Source of the DNA: Clostridia bacterium | GTDB lineage: Bacteria; Bacillota; Clostridia; Lachnospirales; CAG-274 | Direction of reading: 5' to 3' | DNA length: 15,008 nt | Assembly (NCBI GenBank): GCA_030536675.1 | Contig: JAUNPM010000014.1 | Location: 1 to 15,008, forward strand | Part shown: piece after piece, positions 1-7,379 of the stretch | Layout: each line of letters opens with the position of its first letter | Numbering within the stretch: the first letter of the stretch is position 1 | The notes under the pieces: model-generated | Told to the model about the DNA's origin: nothing | What the model saw: only the letters and a program-made list of their open reading frames with translations | Databases searched by the model: none | Position numbers and translations under genes: made by a program

Positions 1-22
1 GTATATCACTCTATTTATGCTC

Positions 23-51
23 TTGACCTTTTCCCTTTTTTGTTGTATTAT
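23..51 (+). promoter_or_regulatory. Sigma-A type promoter of the gntR-family gene
   Basis: A -35 box TTGACC (23-28) and a -10 box TATTAT (46-51) are separated by exactly 17 bp. They lie about 50 bp before the start codon of the regulator gene. The match is good for a housekeeping promoter, and the surrounding DNA is AT-rich, as is usual for such sites. No operator half-sites could be singled out in this short stretch. Confidence 0.6.
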
Positions 52-101
52 TATATTAATTATATGTAATTTTTTGTTTTAATGTTTTAAGGAGGATTTT
101 A

Positions 102-755
102 ATGCAGGCAAAGTCAACCTTGCAAACCGAAGCGTATAACTATATTAAAAATCTTATTCTTTCAAATAAATTTGACGTGGATACTCTCTATTCGGAAACA
201 AAGCTCTCAAAAGAAATAGGAATATCCAGAACACCTATGAGAGAAGCTCTCCAATGCCTAAGTCAGGACGGATATATTACCATTTATCCAAGCAAGGGCT
301 TTATGATAAGACAGCTTAACCAAAAGGATATGCGTGAAACCATAGAGATCCGCTGTGCCCTTGAGGGCTTTTGTACCCATGTAATAGCGTCTGAGATAAA
401 TACTCAAAAGGCTCAGCGCACGATCAACGAAATGTCTAAAATTTTGGAGCTCCAAAAAGATACTCTTGAAAAAAACAACGATATAGACCAATTTATTGAC
501 TATGATCATCAATTTCACATTCTTCTTGTCAATTATATAAACAATGAGGAAGCAAACCACATTTTTCAGCGTCTTATGTATCTTATAAAACTTACTTCAA
601 CATCAGCTCTCGAAGTGGAGGGCAGAATAAGCGGTACTTTATCTGAGCACACTCAATATCTTGACTGTCTGAAAAAAGGCGACGGCAACACAGCATATAA
701 AATACTTGTAAATCACCTTATGATGCCTCTTGATATTGTCAAAACAAATAAATAA
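102..755 (+). CDS. GntR-family transcriptional regulator, FCD (FadR-like) subfamily
   Basis: This 217-residue protein probably binds DNA as a dimer and responds to a small metabolite, often an organic acid or sugar acid in this family; the ligand cannot be read from sequence. Residues about 8-71 form the winged helix-turn-helix, with the family signature ISRTPMREAL (41-50) and a wing ending in SKGFMIRQL. Residues about 75-210 form the helical FCD ligand domain. The metal-site ligands appear complete: Asp135 and His139 in DHQFH context, His183, and His205 near the C-terminus. The ATG has a strong ribosome-binding site, GGAGG at 91-95, six bases upstream. The gene has its own promoter and converges on ftsW across a shared terminator. 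It is therefore not part of the dcw operon, and nothing here shows that it regulates it. No metabolic target gene lies in the window. Confidence 0.9.
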   Translation: MQAKSTLQTEAYNYIKNLILSNKFDVDTLYSETKLSKEIGISRTPMREALQCLSQDGYITIYPSKGFMIRQLNQKDMRETIEIRCALEGFCTHVIASEINTQKAQRTINEMSKILELQKDTLEKNNDIDQFIDYDHQFHILLVNYINNEEANHIFQRLMYLIKLTSTSALEVEGRISGTLSEHTQYLDCLKKGDGNTAYKILVNHLMMPLDIVKTNK

Positions 756-760
756 AAAAC

Positions 761-816
761 AGGACTTGCTTAATTTGGAGAAATAAATTTTTCTCATATG
801 AAGTCAAGTCCTTTTT
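761..816. terminator. Bidirectional intrinsic terminator between gntR-family gene and ftsW
   Basis: AGGACTTG (761-768) pairs with CAAGTCCT (805-812). The pairing extends inward through CTT/AAG with one bulged base, and a second small hairpin GAGAAA/TTTCTC sits inside. A T-run follows on the plus strand (812-816), and an A-run precedes it (754-759), which reads as a T-run on the minus strand. It can thus end both the regulator transcript and the dcw transcript, which stop within 10 bp of either side. Confidence 0.85.
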
Positions 817-821
817 CATAT

Positions 822-2066
822 TTATTTTTCACTTTTACCGTGATACCTTGATATGTTCATAAGCAATCCCATACTTGCAAGCATCATTACAAGAGAAGTA
901 CCGCCGTAGCTTATAAACGGCAGCGGAATACCCGTGTTAGGTATTGTATTTGTAACAACGGCAATGTTTATTATTACCTGTATTGCGATCATAGACGTTA
1001 TTCCCGTTGCAAGGAGCATTGCAAAGGGTTCGTTTGAATTTCTTATGGCAATATATATTCCTCTCCATATAAGCACTATAAAAAGAGTAACAACTATTGC
1101 AGCGCCAAACCACCCAAGCTCTTCACAAATAATGGCAAATATAATATCATTCTGTGCCTCGGGCATATATCCCATTTTCTGTCTTGATCCGCCTATGCCA
1201 AGTCCGAACATACCGCCGCTGGCAACGGAATACAATGACTGCAAAACCTGGTATCCCTTTTCATTTGACACGCTTTCAGGGTGAAGCCACGCTTCCACTC
1301 GGTCACTTCTCCATGAACCGAATATCATTGCAATAACTCCTCCCGCACCTACAGCACCTATGGTAACGGAATATCTCAGCTTAGGAGAGTATACAAACAG
1401 CAGAACAACGCTTATACCGCCTATTACTATAGCCGTACTCAGGTTTTCAAGTGCAACTATTCCTGTTGGCAGCACCATTATTCCCAGATACTTAAAAACT
1501 CCCTTCCAAGTTGTCAGCATTTTGGGATTATTTTCAAGAACTGCCGCCAAGGTAATTATAAGGGCAAATTTAGCGATTTCCGAAGGCTGAAATTCCAAGC
1601 CGAAATTAAGCCATCTTCTTGCACCATTATGTGTAACCCCCAAAGGAGTAAATACAAGAAGCAAAAGTATTATAGAGCCGAAGTATAAAAACTTGACCCA
1701 GTATTTAAGTATTTCATAATCTATCCTTGACACTATGTACATTGCCACAAAGCCTATAGCCGAATATATTATATCTTTTTTCAGGAAAGAATACATATCT
1801 CCGTTTTCACCCTGTCCTGCCGTATAATAGCTTGAACTGAATACCATTATTATTCCTATGGCAACAAGGAGTATTACGCACAGAAGTATAACATAATCTA
1901 TCTGTCCTCTGTACTTTATCTTTTTAGTCTGTTTTCTTGCATTTCTCCTTGGTTGGGGTGCAGGCTCATTATAGCTCTCATAGGCTCTTTGACTGTTTAA
2001 AGATGAACTTGAGCTGCCGCTTCTTCTTATAGGCGGCAGTGATTGCCTGTTATTATAATTATTCAT
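822..2066 (-). CDS. ftsW: SEDS-family peptidoglycan glycosyltransferase FtsW/SpoVE
   Basis: This 414-residue polytopic membrane protein polymerises lipid II into glycan strands together with a class B PBP. A basic cytoplasmic N-terminus of about 55 residues, rich in Ser, Gln, Asn and Arg, is followed by about ten membrane segments. Conserved SEDS motifs are RRWLNFG (150-156), FQPSEIAK (159-166), the GYQ..QS loop (271-277), PEAQNDIIFAIICEELG (302-318) and PLPFISYGGTSL (381-392). I start at the ATG at 2064-2066, which has GGTGAT six bases upstream; an in-frame TTG four codons earlier lacks a better site. FtsW and SpoVE cannot be separated by sequence: the position matches spoVE of Bacillus, but this may be the division enzyme. 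Two usually conserved sites differ. The PDLGT-like motif reads ENLST (207-211), and the catalytic Asp region reads HPESVSNEKGYQ (262-273). It is the last gene of the cluster. Confidence 0.92.
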   Translation of the reverse strand: MNNYNNRQSLPPIRRSGSSSSSLNSQRAYESYNEPAPQPRRNARKQTKKIKYRGQIDYVILLCVILLVAIGIIMVFSSSYYTAGQGENGDMYSFLKKDIIYSAIGFVAMYIVSRIDYEILKYWVKFLYFGSIILLLLVFTPLGVTHNGARRWLNFGLEFQPSEIAKFALIITLAAVLENNPKMLTTWKGVFKYLGIMVLPTGIVALENLSTAIVIGGISVVLLFVYSPKLRYSVTIGAVGAGGVIAMIFGSWRSDRVEAWLHPESVSNEKGYQVLQSLYSVASGGMFGLGIGGSRQKMGYMPEAQNDIIFAIICEELGWFGAAIVVTLFIVLIWRGIYIAIRNSNEPFAMLLATGITSMIAIQVIINIAVVTNTIPNTGIPLPFISYGGTSLVMMLASMGLLMNISRYHGKSEK

Positions 2067-2100
2067 ATATATCACCAATTTCCAAATTCCCTTTAATTAA

Positions 2101-3474
2101 TTATGAATTTTTTCTGTTAATCAAAGTTTTGTTCACATATTCCTTAAAAATTTCGCCTCTCTGTTCATATGATTTAAACATATCCCAGCTTGCACAAGCA
2201 GGAGAAAGGAGCACGCAATCCCCCTCCTCGGCATTTTCATAACATAAATCTATTGCCTCTTCAAATGTTTCAGCCAATTTGTAATTATTAAACCCTGCTT
2301 TATCAAGAGTATCCGCAATTTGATTTTTAACGGCGCCTATTACAGCGGCAAATTTGACCCTGCCTTTAAAAGTATCGATCCACTCCGTAAAATCGGAGCC
2401 CTTGTCATAGCCCCCTGCAATAATACATATAGGGCGCTTCATAGCCTCTACGGCTTTTATTGATGCATCAGGATTTGTTCCCTTTGAGTCATTGTAAAAT
2501 TCAATGTTATTTATTGTTGCAACATATTCTATTCTGTGCTCAACAGCCTTAAACTCTCTTAAAACTTTTCTTACAGTTTCCATAGGAACACCTGCCGCTA
2601 TGCAGCAGCCTATTGCAGCCATAGCATTTTCAACATTATGTCCGCCTAAAATTTTAAGCTCGTCAATATCCACAACCTTTTCGTTATATCCCAAGGCATT
2701 TATATAAATGCTCTTTTCATCTGAATAAATACCTTCCTCAAGTTTATTGTTAAGAGAAAAGAATATGACCTTTGCTTTTGCCTTATCAGCCATTTTTAAT
2801 GTTGTTTCATCATTGTGATTTAATATGCAAAAATCATTTTCATCCTGATTTTCAAACACTCTTTCCTTTGCCTTTATATAATTTTCAAGGCTGTGATGTC
2901 TGTTAAGATGATCGGGAGTAATGTTTAATACTGCACTTACCTTGGGCTTAAATTCATTTATTGTTTCAAGCTGAAAACTTGAAAGCTCCGCAGCCACAAT
3001 TCCCTTTTCCTTTGTTTCCAAAGTAATATCAGCAAAAGGATTTCCTATGTTTCCCACAACAAAGGCATTTTCAAAATAAGCCTTGCATATATCTCCCACA
3101 AGAGATGTAGTCGTTGTTTTACCGTTAGTCCCAGTTATGGCTATTATAGGAGCCTTGCAAAACATATATGCAAGCTCTATTTCACCTATTACGGGAATGT
3201 TTTTTTCTTTTGCCCTGTTTACAAAAGGCAGATCAACAGGCACACCGGGGCTCATTACAAGAATATCTGTATTTTCTATTATGTCATCGGGATTAGCTCC
3301 CAAATAAAGCTCAAAGCCTGCCTTTTTCAGTTCATCAACAATTTCTCCCAGCTTATCCTCTGTTTTAAGATCCTGTATTATTACATTAGCACCCAACTTC
3401 TTTAGTAAATATGCCGCAGAAATTCCACTCTTTGCAGTTCCGCTTACCAAAACCTTTTTATTTTTAAAATCCAT
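2101..3474 (-). CDS. murD: UDP-N-acetylmuramoylalanine--D-glutamate ligase MurD
   Basis: MurD is the cytoplasmic ATP-dependent ligase that adds D-Glu to UDP-MurNAc-L-Ala. At 457 residues it has normal family length. An N-terminal Rossmann-like UDP-binding domain (about 1-105) is followed by the central Mur ligase domain. That domain carries the P-loop GTNGKTTTT (115-123), SSFQLE (165-170) and NITPDHLNRH (184-193). The C-terminal domain carries NDSKGTNPDAS and the terminal LSPACASWDMFKSYEQRG block typical of MurD. I chose the ATG at 3472-3474. It has GGGGG eight bases upstream and leaves a 16-bp gap after mraY. A longer in-frame start at 3516 would run 26 bp into mraY and adds residues unlike any MurD. 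ftsW follows after 34 bp. Confidence 0.96.
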   Translation of the reverse strand: MDFKNKKVLVSGTAKSGISAAYLLKKLGANVIIQDLKTEDKLGEIVDELKKAGFELYLGANPDDIIENTDILVMSPGVPVDLPFVNRAKEKNIPVIGEIELAYMFCKAPIIAITGTNGKTTTTSLVGDICKAYFENAFVVGNIGNPFADITLETKEKGIVAAELSSFQLETINEFKPKVSAVLNITPDHLNRHHSLENYIKAKERVFENQDENDFCILNHNDETTLKMADKAKAKVIFFSLNNKLEEGIYSDEKSIYINALGYNEKVVDIDELKILGGHNVENAMAAIGCCIAAGVPMETVRKVLREFKAVEHRIEYVATINNIEFYNDSKGTNPDASIKAVEAMKRPICIIAGGYDKGSDFTEWIDTFKGRVKFAAVIGAVKNQIADTLDKAGFNNYKLAETFEEAIDLCYENAEEGDCVLLSPACASWDMFKSYEQRGEIFKEYVNKTLINRKNS

Positions 3475-3490
3475 TATATTATCCCCCTGT

Positions 3491-4471
3491 TTAAATAAAA
3501 TTTCTGCAAGCCGCAAATCCTATAAGGCACATAACCGCCGTAACTATCCAGAACAGCTGTACCACCTTTATACCCTCAAGTCCCGAAAGCTCAAAATGAT
3601 GATGTATGGGAGCCATTTTAAATATCCTCTTTCCGTGAGTTGCCTTAAAGTAAGTAACCTGTATAATAACAGATAAACTTTCACACACATATATAAAGCC
3701 CACAATAACAAGCATTACAGGCATTTTTGTAAGTATTGCGGTACTTGCCACAAATCCCCCCAGTGCAAGAGAGCCTGTATCTCCCATAAACACCTTGGCA
3801 GGGTGGCAGTTAAACACAAGGAAGCCCATAAGCGCACCTATTACAGCACCGCACACATACACAAGCCCCGCCATTGCAGAGGCATAAGCCACAAACAAAA
3901 AAAACACAGCCACAAGAACCGTAACTCCCGAAGCAAGACCGTCAAGCCCGTCTGTAAGATTCACACTGTTTACAGTCCCCACCATTACAAAGAAAAGAAA
4001 AGGCGCATAAAACCAGCCTAAATCAATATAATAGCCGTCTGTAAAAGGAATATAGATATCCGTACCCATACCCGATCTTACAATATAAACATAAAATATA
4101 ACAGTTACTATTAACTGAAATACAATTTTCTGCAAAGGCTTAAGCCCTTCATTCTGCTTTTTTACAACCTTTAAAAAGTCATCTATAAATCCAACTATGC
4201 CGTATCCTACGGTTATAAGAATAACAGCGGCAGCATTGCTGTCACCTCTTGCAAAAATAAGAGCAGATACAATAAATCCTATCAATATCATTATTCCGCC
4301 CATTGTGGGAGTCCCCTCTTTTTTCTTATGTGACTGAGGACCTTCTTCTCTTATGGGCTGACCGAATTTCATTCTATGTAAAACCGGTATTACAATAGGG
4401 CATATTATCACAGTTACTATAAATGCGGCAAGCACCGCATACACTGCCGTAAACAATTCAGGTTTCATCAT
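3491..4471 (-). CDS. mraY: Phospho-N-acetylmuramoyl-pentapeptide-transferase MraY
   Basis: MraY is the integral membrane enzyme that moves phospho-MurNAc-pentapeptide from UDP to undecaprenyl phosphate, forming lipid I. It has 326 residues and about ten membrane helices. Visible family motifs are GPQSHKKKEGTPTMGG (44-59), the Asp pair in GFIDDFLK (94-101), NSVNLTDGLDGLASG (168-182), MGDTGSLALGG (229-239) and the His cluster APIHHHFELSG (287-297). The start ATG overlaps the murF stop by 4 bp (ATGA), with AGGAG six bases upstream, so translation is probably coupled. A second ATG follows immediately and could also be used. No oddities are seen. Confidence 0.97.
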   Translation of the reverse strand: MMKPELFTAVYAVLAAFIVTVIICPIVIPVLHRMKFGQPIREEGPQSHKKKEGTPTMGGIMILIGFIVSALIFARGDSNAAAVILITVGYGIVGFIDDFLKVVKKQNEGLKPLQKIVFQLIVTVIFYVYIVRSGMGTDIYIPFTDGYYIDLGWFYAPFLFFVMVGTVNSVNLTDGLDGLASGVTVLVAVFFLFVAYASAMAGLVYVCGAVIGALMGFLVFNCHPAKVFMGDTGSLALGGFVASTAILTKMPVMLVIVGFIYVCESLSVIIQVTYFKATHGKRIFKMAPIHHHFELSGLEGIKVVQLFWIVTAVMCLIGFAACRNFI

Positions 4472-5832
4472 TCTTCACTCCTAAGTTTATCTGTAATTTT
4501 TTCAAAATGCATACCTCTTGAGGCTTTCACAAGCACAGTACACCTTTTATCAGGCAGGATATTTTTAATATCTTCAATAAATTCTTCCTTTGTTCTGAAA
4601 TATGCAACCTCACTGCCTCCCATTGAAACAGCGCCCTCATACATATTTTCGGAAAGCTCACCTATACACACAACGTAATCAATTCCCTGGCATACTGCAT
4701 ATTTTCCTACCTCTGCGTGATATTGAGGAGCCTTTTCACCAAGCTCAAACATATCTCCCAAAATACAGCAGGTAGTTCCCTCACAGGATTTAAGCACGTC
4801 TATGGCAGCCTTTACCGACTGGGGATTTGCATTGTAAGCATCGTTTATAACAGTATATTTGCCTGCTTCAATAATATCCATTCTCATTGCCGTAGGGTGA
4901 AAGCACTCAATACCCGCTTTTATTTCATCAGGGCTTAACCCAAGCTCATAGCCTACAGCAGCGGCAAACATTGCATTTTGAACCATATGCTTTCCCGGCA
5001 CAGGTATCATTACCGGTATTTGAACCTTGTTATCATCAAGATATATTGTGCAGCTAATGCCGTCAAGACCCTTTTCAACAACATTGTCTGCGTGGACCTC
5101 CGCAAACTCATTTAAACTGCAATAGCAAAGATTTTTGTACTTCCTTGCTATTGTCACAAGTTTGTCATCATCTCCGTTTAACACCTTAAAGCTGTCATCA
5201 GCCATATGATTGAATATTTCGCACTTAGCCTTTAATATGCCCTCTCTGCTTCCTAAATTTTCAATATGGGATACACCTATATTTGTTATCACACCAATAT
5301 CAGGAAGTGCAACAGAAGATAAATAATCTATTTCATTGAAATGATTCATACCCATTTCAATTACCGCCACTTCCGTATCCTCTTCAATTCCGAATATTGT
5401 AAGAGGCACGCCTATATCATTGTTATAATTCCCTTGAGTTTTAACTGTTTTGTACTTTCTTGAAAGCACTGATGCCACAATATCCTTTGTTGTAGTCTTG
5501 CCTACGCTTCCCGTTATTGCAACCACCTTAACATTTTCAAGCTTCTTTCTGTAATATCTTGCAATATCACCTAAAGCAATTTTTGTATCCTTTACAAGAA
5601 CAGATGGCACAGGGTATTTTTCATATTCCCTTTCAGTCAAAACAGCTGCGGCTCCTTCTGCACAAGCCATTTCTATAAAATCGTGTCCGTCAAACTTTTC
5701 ACCTTTTAAAGGAACATAAAGACAGTTATCTCCTATATCTCTTGAATCTCTTGATATAGAGTTTATTTCTGCATCGCCGCCTATTAAAATGCCGCCAATG
5801 TTATCCGCAATTTCTTTTAAAGTTAATTTCAT
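4468..5832 (-). CDS. murF: UDP-N-acetylmuramoyl-tripeptide--D-alanyl-D-alanine ligase MurF
   Basis: MurF adds D-Ala-D-Ala to the UDP-MurNAc tripeptide, completing the cytoplasmic pentapeptide precursor. It has 454 residues. The N-terminal substrate domain has SRDSRDIGDNCLYVPLKGE (27-45), distinct from MurD. The ATP-binding P-loop is GSVGKTTT (108-115), followed by KTQGNYNNDIGVPLT (131-145), a MurF signature. The C-terminal domain has NDAYNANPQS (330-339). The ATG sits three bases after the murE stop, and its ribosome-binding site GGAGAG lies in the last codons of murE, so coupling to murE is likely. In Bacillus subtilis murF lies outside the dcw cluster; here it sits between murE and mraY, as in Escherichia coli. 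Confidence 0.96.
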   Translation of the reverse strand: MKLTLKEIADNIGGILIGGDAEINSISRDSRDIGDNCLYVPLKGEKFDGHDFIEMACAEGAAAVLTEREYEKYPVPSVLVKDTKIALGDIARYYRKKLENVKVVAITGSVGKTTTKDIVASVLSRKYKTVKTQGNYNNDIGVPLTIFGIEEDTEVAVIEMGMNHFNEIDYLSSVALPDIGVITNIGVSHIENLGSREGILKAKCEIFNHMADDSFKVLNGDDDKLVTIARKYKNLCYCSLNEFAEVHADNVVEKGLDGISCTIYLDDNKVQIPVMIPVPGKHMVQNAMFAAAVGYELGLSPDEIKAGIECFHPTAMRMDIIEAGKYTVINDAYNANPQSVKAAIDVLKSCEGTTCCILGDMFELGEKAPQYHAEVGKYAVCQGIDYVVCIGELSENMYEGAVSMGGSEVAYFRTKEEFIEDIKNILPDKRCTVLVKASRGMHFEKITDKLRSEE

Positions 5833-5835
5833 TTG

Positions 5836-7290
5836 TTACTCTCCCAATATTTCTTTTGCTGTTTCAGCATCATCAAAATGTATTGTTTTGTCTTTCAATA
5901 TCTGATAATTTTCGTGTCCCTTGCCCGCTATTATAACACTGTCGCCCTTTTCAGCCATTTCTATAGCCCTTTTAATAGCGTCACGTCTGTCAACACACAT
6001 TTCATAGCTGTCGGTCACCTTTTTAACTCCGACTTCTATCTCCTTTAAGATCTCTTGGGGATCTTCACTCCTTGGATTATCCGATGTAACTATTGCCACA
6101 TCACTAAGCCTTGCCACTATTTCACCCATTATGGGTCTTTTTGTTTTATCTCTGTCGCCGCCGCAGCCAAACACCGTTAAAACTCTTCCCTTTGTAAATT
6201 CTCTTACGGCATTTATAATATTTTCAAGTCCGTCGGGAGTATGAGCATAATCCACAATTACGTTAAAGCCCTTGTTATTTTTTATGCTTTGTATTCTCCC
6301 CGGCACACCCTTAATATTATTTATTCCTTCTTTTATTTTTTCAGGCTCAACACCCATTGCAACCATAGCACCTATTGCCGCCAGAGCATTATACACACTG
6401 AATCTTCCGGGGACAGGCAATTCAAATCTGTGAGCCTCACCCTTTATATTTACGGTAAAGTGCACTCTGTCAGGCAAATATTCAATATCTCTTGCTTTCA
6501 AATCACTTTCCTTTTCAATACTGTATGTTATAATACTGCACTCTGCATTTTCAATTATGCGCCCTGCCCATTCATCATCAACATTAATAATGCCGTATTG
6601 ACACATTTTGAAAAGCTTTGCCTTTGCTTTGCAGTAATTTTCCATTGTCTTGTGAAAATCCAAATGATCTTGAGTAAGATTTGTAAATATGCCCACCTTA
6701 AAATTAATGCCCTTTACCTTTTTAAGCTCAAGACTGTGTGAAGACACCTCCATAACTACATCATCGCACTTTTCATCAGCCATTATTCTTAACATCTGAT
6801 TTAATTCTATGGTATCGGGAGTAGTGCTTGTTGCAAAATCGATTTCTCTTTTCTTTCCGCCTATTCTTATTTCAACAGTGCCTATTACGGCAGTCTTATG
6901 CTGAATATGATTTAAAACAGACTCAATAAAATAAGTAGTGCTGGTTTTACCGTTTGTTCCCGTTACACCTATCATATTAAGCCCTTCGGCAGGGTGAGCG
7001 TAAAAGTTAGCCGCCACAATATCAAGAGCGTCCCTTGCATCCTCCACTTGATACACAGTCATATCCTCGGGTATGCTTTCAACGCTGTGCTCGGTAATAA
7101 CAGCCCTGCATCCTTTTTCATAAGCTGACGGTATAAATTTATGTCCGTCAACAGTCATACCCACCATAGCTATAAAAAGAGAATCCTTGCCTGCCTTTCT
7201 TGAATCTATTGTCATTGACTTTATTTCAACGTCCAAGCTTCCTTGAACAATTTTTCCCTCTGCACCTTTAAGTATTTCTTTTAATTTCAA
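5836..7290 (-). CDS. murE: UDP-N-acetylmuramoyl-L-alanyl-D-glutamate--2,6-diaminopimelate ligase MurE
   Basis: MurE adds the third, diamino, residue to the peptide stem. It has 484 residues from the chosen start. Landmarks are the N-terminal UMAG-binding motif DSRKAGKDSLF (29-39), P-loop GTNGKTSTT (111-119), STTPDTIEL (155-163), EVSSHSLEL (181-189), NLTQDHLDFH (204-213), VDYAHTPDGLE (346-356), FGCGGDRDKTKRPIMG (374-389) and DNPRSEDP (404-411). DNPR is the signature of meso-diaminopimelate specificity, whereas lysine-adding enzymes differ there, so the wall is probably DAP type. The start is a TTG (7288-7290) with AAAGGAG eight bases upstream. A further in-frame TTG at 7308 overlaps that site and is unlikely. 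A 77-bp gap and a promoter-like element separate it from the spoVD-type gene upstream. Confidence 0.96.
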   Translation of the reverse strand: MKLKEILKGAEGKIVQGSLDVEIKSMTIDSRKAGKDSLFIAMVGMTVDGHKFIPSAYEKGCRAVITEHSVESIPEDMTVYQVEDARDALDIVAANFYAHPAEGLNMIGVTGTNGKTSTTYFIESVLNHIQHKTAVIGTVEIRIGGKKREIDFATSTTPDTIELNQMLRIMADEKCDDVVMEVSSHSLELKKVKGINFKVGIFTNLTQDHLDFHKTMENYCKAKAKLFKMCQYGIINVDDEWAGRIIENAECSIITYSIEKESDLKARDIEYLPDRVHFTVNIKGEAHRFELPVPGRFSVYNALAAIGAMVAMGVEPEKIKEGINNIKGVPGRIQSIKNNKGFNVIVDYAHTPDGLENIINAVREFTKGRVLTVFGCGGDRDKTKRPIMGEIVARLSDVAIVTSDNPRSEDPQEILKEIEVGVKKVTDSYEMCVDRRDAIKRAIEMAEKGDSVIIAGKGHENYQILKDKTIHFDDAETAKEILGE

Positions 7291-7350
7291 AACACCTGCT
7301 CCTTTCAATTTATTTAAAGCAACTCATTTTAATTAAACTCATTACTTTTA

Positions 7351-7379
7351 ATTATACTACATTTTTCCTAATCTGTATA
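7351..7379 (-). promoter_or_regulatory. Candidate internal promoter for murE-murF-mraY-murD-ftsW
   Basis: On the minus strand a perfect TATAAT (7351-7356) is preceded, after 17 bp, by TATACA (7374-7379, four of six matches to TTGACA). It lies about 60 bp before the murE start and overlaps the end of the spoVD-type gene. The -10 box sits in GTAGTATAATT, an 11-bp string also found at the putative dcw promoter upstream of mraZ. It would let the precursor-synthesis genes be expressed independently of the PBP genes. Confidence 0.5.

Noticed and set aside
6241..6741. Plus-strand open frame of 166 codons inside murE
   Set aside because: It lies wholly antisense to a clearly conserved enzyme, has a biased composition rich in Ile, Tyr, His and Cys, and has no ribosome-binding site or family resemblance.
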